Assembly (NCBI RefSeq): GCF_009557615.1
Contig: NZ_CP045652.1
Coordinates: forward strand, 1,736,001 to 1,800,000
Reading direction: 5' to 3'
From: Sphingobacteruim zhuxiongii
Lineage (GTDB): Bacteria > Bacteroidota > Bacteroidia > Sphingobacteriales > Sphingobacteriaceae
Length of the DNA stretch: 64,000 bases
The notes beneath the pieces were generated by a model. That model was given only the letters and a program-made list of their open reading frames with translations. It was not told the origin of the DNA and made no database searches. Shown here one piece after another: positions 63,283-64,000 of the stretch (its first letter is position 1; each line of letters begins with the position of its first letter). A program made the translations under genes and the position numbers.

Positions 63283-64000
63283 ATGAAGTTACTTGACGGA
63301 AAAGAAGTTTCTGCAAAACTTAAAGAAGATATCAAAAGAGAAGCCGCTGAATTGACAGCAAAGCTTGGTCGTAAACCACATTTAGTGGCAATCTTAGTTG
63401 GCAATGATGGAGGAAGTGAGACCTACGTTGCGAGCAAGATGAGAAACTGTGAACAAGTAGGATTCGATTCTACGAATGTTCATTATGACGCTGATATTTC
63501 TGAGGAGGCTTTGTTAGCAAAGATCGCAGAAATCAATCAAGATGAAAACATCGATGGTTTAATTGTTCAATTACCATTGCCAAAGCATATTGATCCAGAA
63601 AAAGTAACCGAAGCAATCGATTATAAAAAAGATGTGGATGGTTTTCATCCGATCAATTTAGGTCGTATGCAGAGAAATTTACCATGTTTTATTCCTGCGA
63701 CTCCTTATGGTATTATGTTAATGTTAGAGCATTACGGAATTGATACTGCAGGTAAGAAAGCTGTTGTTGTCGGACGTAGTAATATTGTCGGCTCACCAAT
63801 GAGCATCTTATTAGCTCGTAATAGTCAACCAGGAAACTGTACAGTAACCTTGACGCATAGCCGTACAAAAAATCTTCAAGAAGAAGTCCTTCAAGGCGAT
63901 ATCATTGTAGCGGCGATTGGTAAGAAGAATTTTGTCACTGCGGACATGGTTAAGGAAGGTGCGATAGTGATCGACGTAGGTATCAACCGCGAGACGTCTA
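63283..64000 (+). CDS. folD: Bifunctional methylenetetrahydrofolate dehydrogenase/cyclohydrolase (5' part; cut by window end)
   Basis: 239 codons are visible from the ATG at 63283. YVASKMRNCEQVGF holds the catalytic Lys of the YxxxK motif, VQLPLPKHIDPEKV and DVDGFHPINLGRM are the folate-binding motifs, and VVVGRSNIVGSPMSILLA binds NADP. It interconverts methylene- and formyl-tetrahydrofolate for purine and one-carbon metabolism. It lies close behind lepA and is probably co-transcribed. The C-terminus (about 50 residues) is outside the window. Confidence 0.96.
   Translation, partial: MKLLDGKEVSAKLKEDIKREAAELTAKLGRKPHLVAILVGNDGGSETYVASKMRNCEQVGFDSTNVHYDADISEEALLAKIAEINQDENIDGLIVQLPLPKHIDPEKVTEAIDYKKDVDGFHPINLGRMQRNLPCFIPATPYGIMLMLEHYGIDTAGKKAVVVGRSNIVGSPMSILLARNSQPGNCTVTLTHSRTKNLQEEVLQGDIIVAAIGKKNFVTADMVKEGAIVIDVGINRETS

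Overview
The window is chromosomal DNA of a Bacteroidota bacterium, most likely a member of the Sphingobacteriaceae (Sphingobacterium-like). The evidence is a SusC/SusD pair, an M64 peptidase, a DnaE with an N-terminal proofreading exonuclease, the SatD/DUF3307 pair, FabV, and promoters of the Bacteroidota TAnnTTTG type. These are assignments by protein-family recognition; no database search was run.

Region 1 (1 to about 18.8 kb) is an accessory island next to a CAT-anticodon tRNA gene (18825-18898), with a tyrosine recombinase gene (17356-18672) beside it. The left part is a scrapyard: the 3' end of an unknown gene, a GNAT-toxin gene beheaded by a decayed IS3-family element, the beheaded tail of a conjugative-element gene (DUF3945-like) with its neighbour, and a HEPN-domain gene. 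The centre is the most interesting part of the window: a compact four-gene operon (4716-15787) with overlapping junctions, encoding a 948-residue protein of unknown fold, a 2009-residue DEAH helicase with a C-terminal DUF1998-type cysteine module, a RecB/AddB/Cas4-type PD-(D/E)XK nuclease with four cysteines placed as for an Fe-S cluster, and a C5-cytosine methyltransferase. It looks like an anti-phage system of the Druantia superfamily (DruE-type helicase) with its own nuclease and modification enzyme. A second, intact IS3-family element sits exactly at the 3' end of the methyltransferase gene, with a clean 4-bp target duplication, and replaces its last nine codons.

Region 2 (18.9 to 31 kb) is core and metabolic: a HAD phosphatase, rpsU, a P-type cation ATPase, a thioredoxin-reductase-like flavoprotein, a SusD/SusC nutrient-uptake pair and a secreted M64 peptidase. 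An ISL3-type (ISAon1-like) two-gene IS follows, then tRNA-Leu(TAA) and tRNA-Gly(GCC).

Region 3 (33 to 64 kb) is core chromosome: a secreted glucoamylase-family glycosidase, an OmpA-type lipoprotein, dnaE, trxA, an IS110-family element abutting a TonB-dependent receptor gene, a zinc phospholipase C/S1-P1-like protein, a glycosyltransferase-FKBP-aldo/keto reductase run, kdsB, a deoxynucleoside kinase, trpS, two small unknown proteins, an SDR protein, a class III-type PPK2, a SatD-DUF3307-serine hydrolase run preceded by phased palindromes, fabV, a degenerate phytochrome-like histidine kinase, a heme-copper-oxidase-like membrane protein, lepA and the 5' part of folD (cut by the window end).
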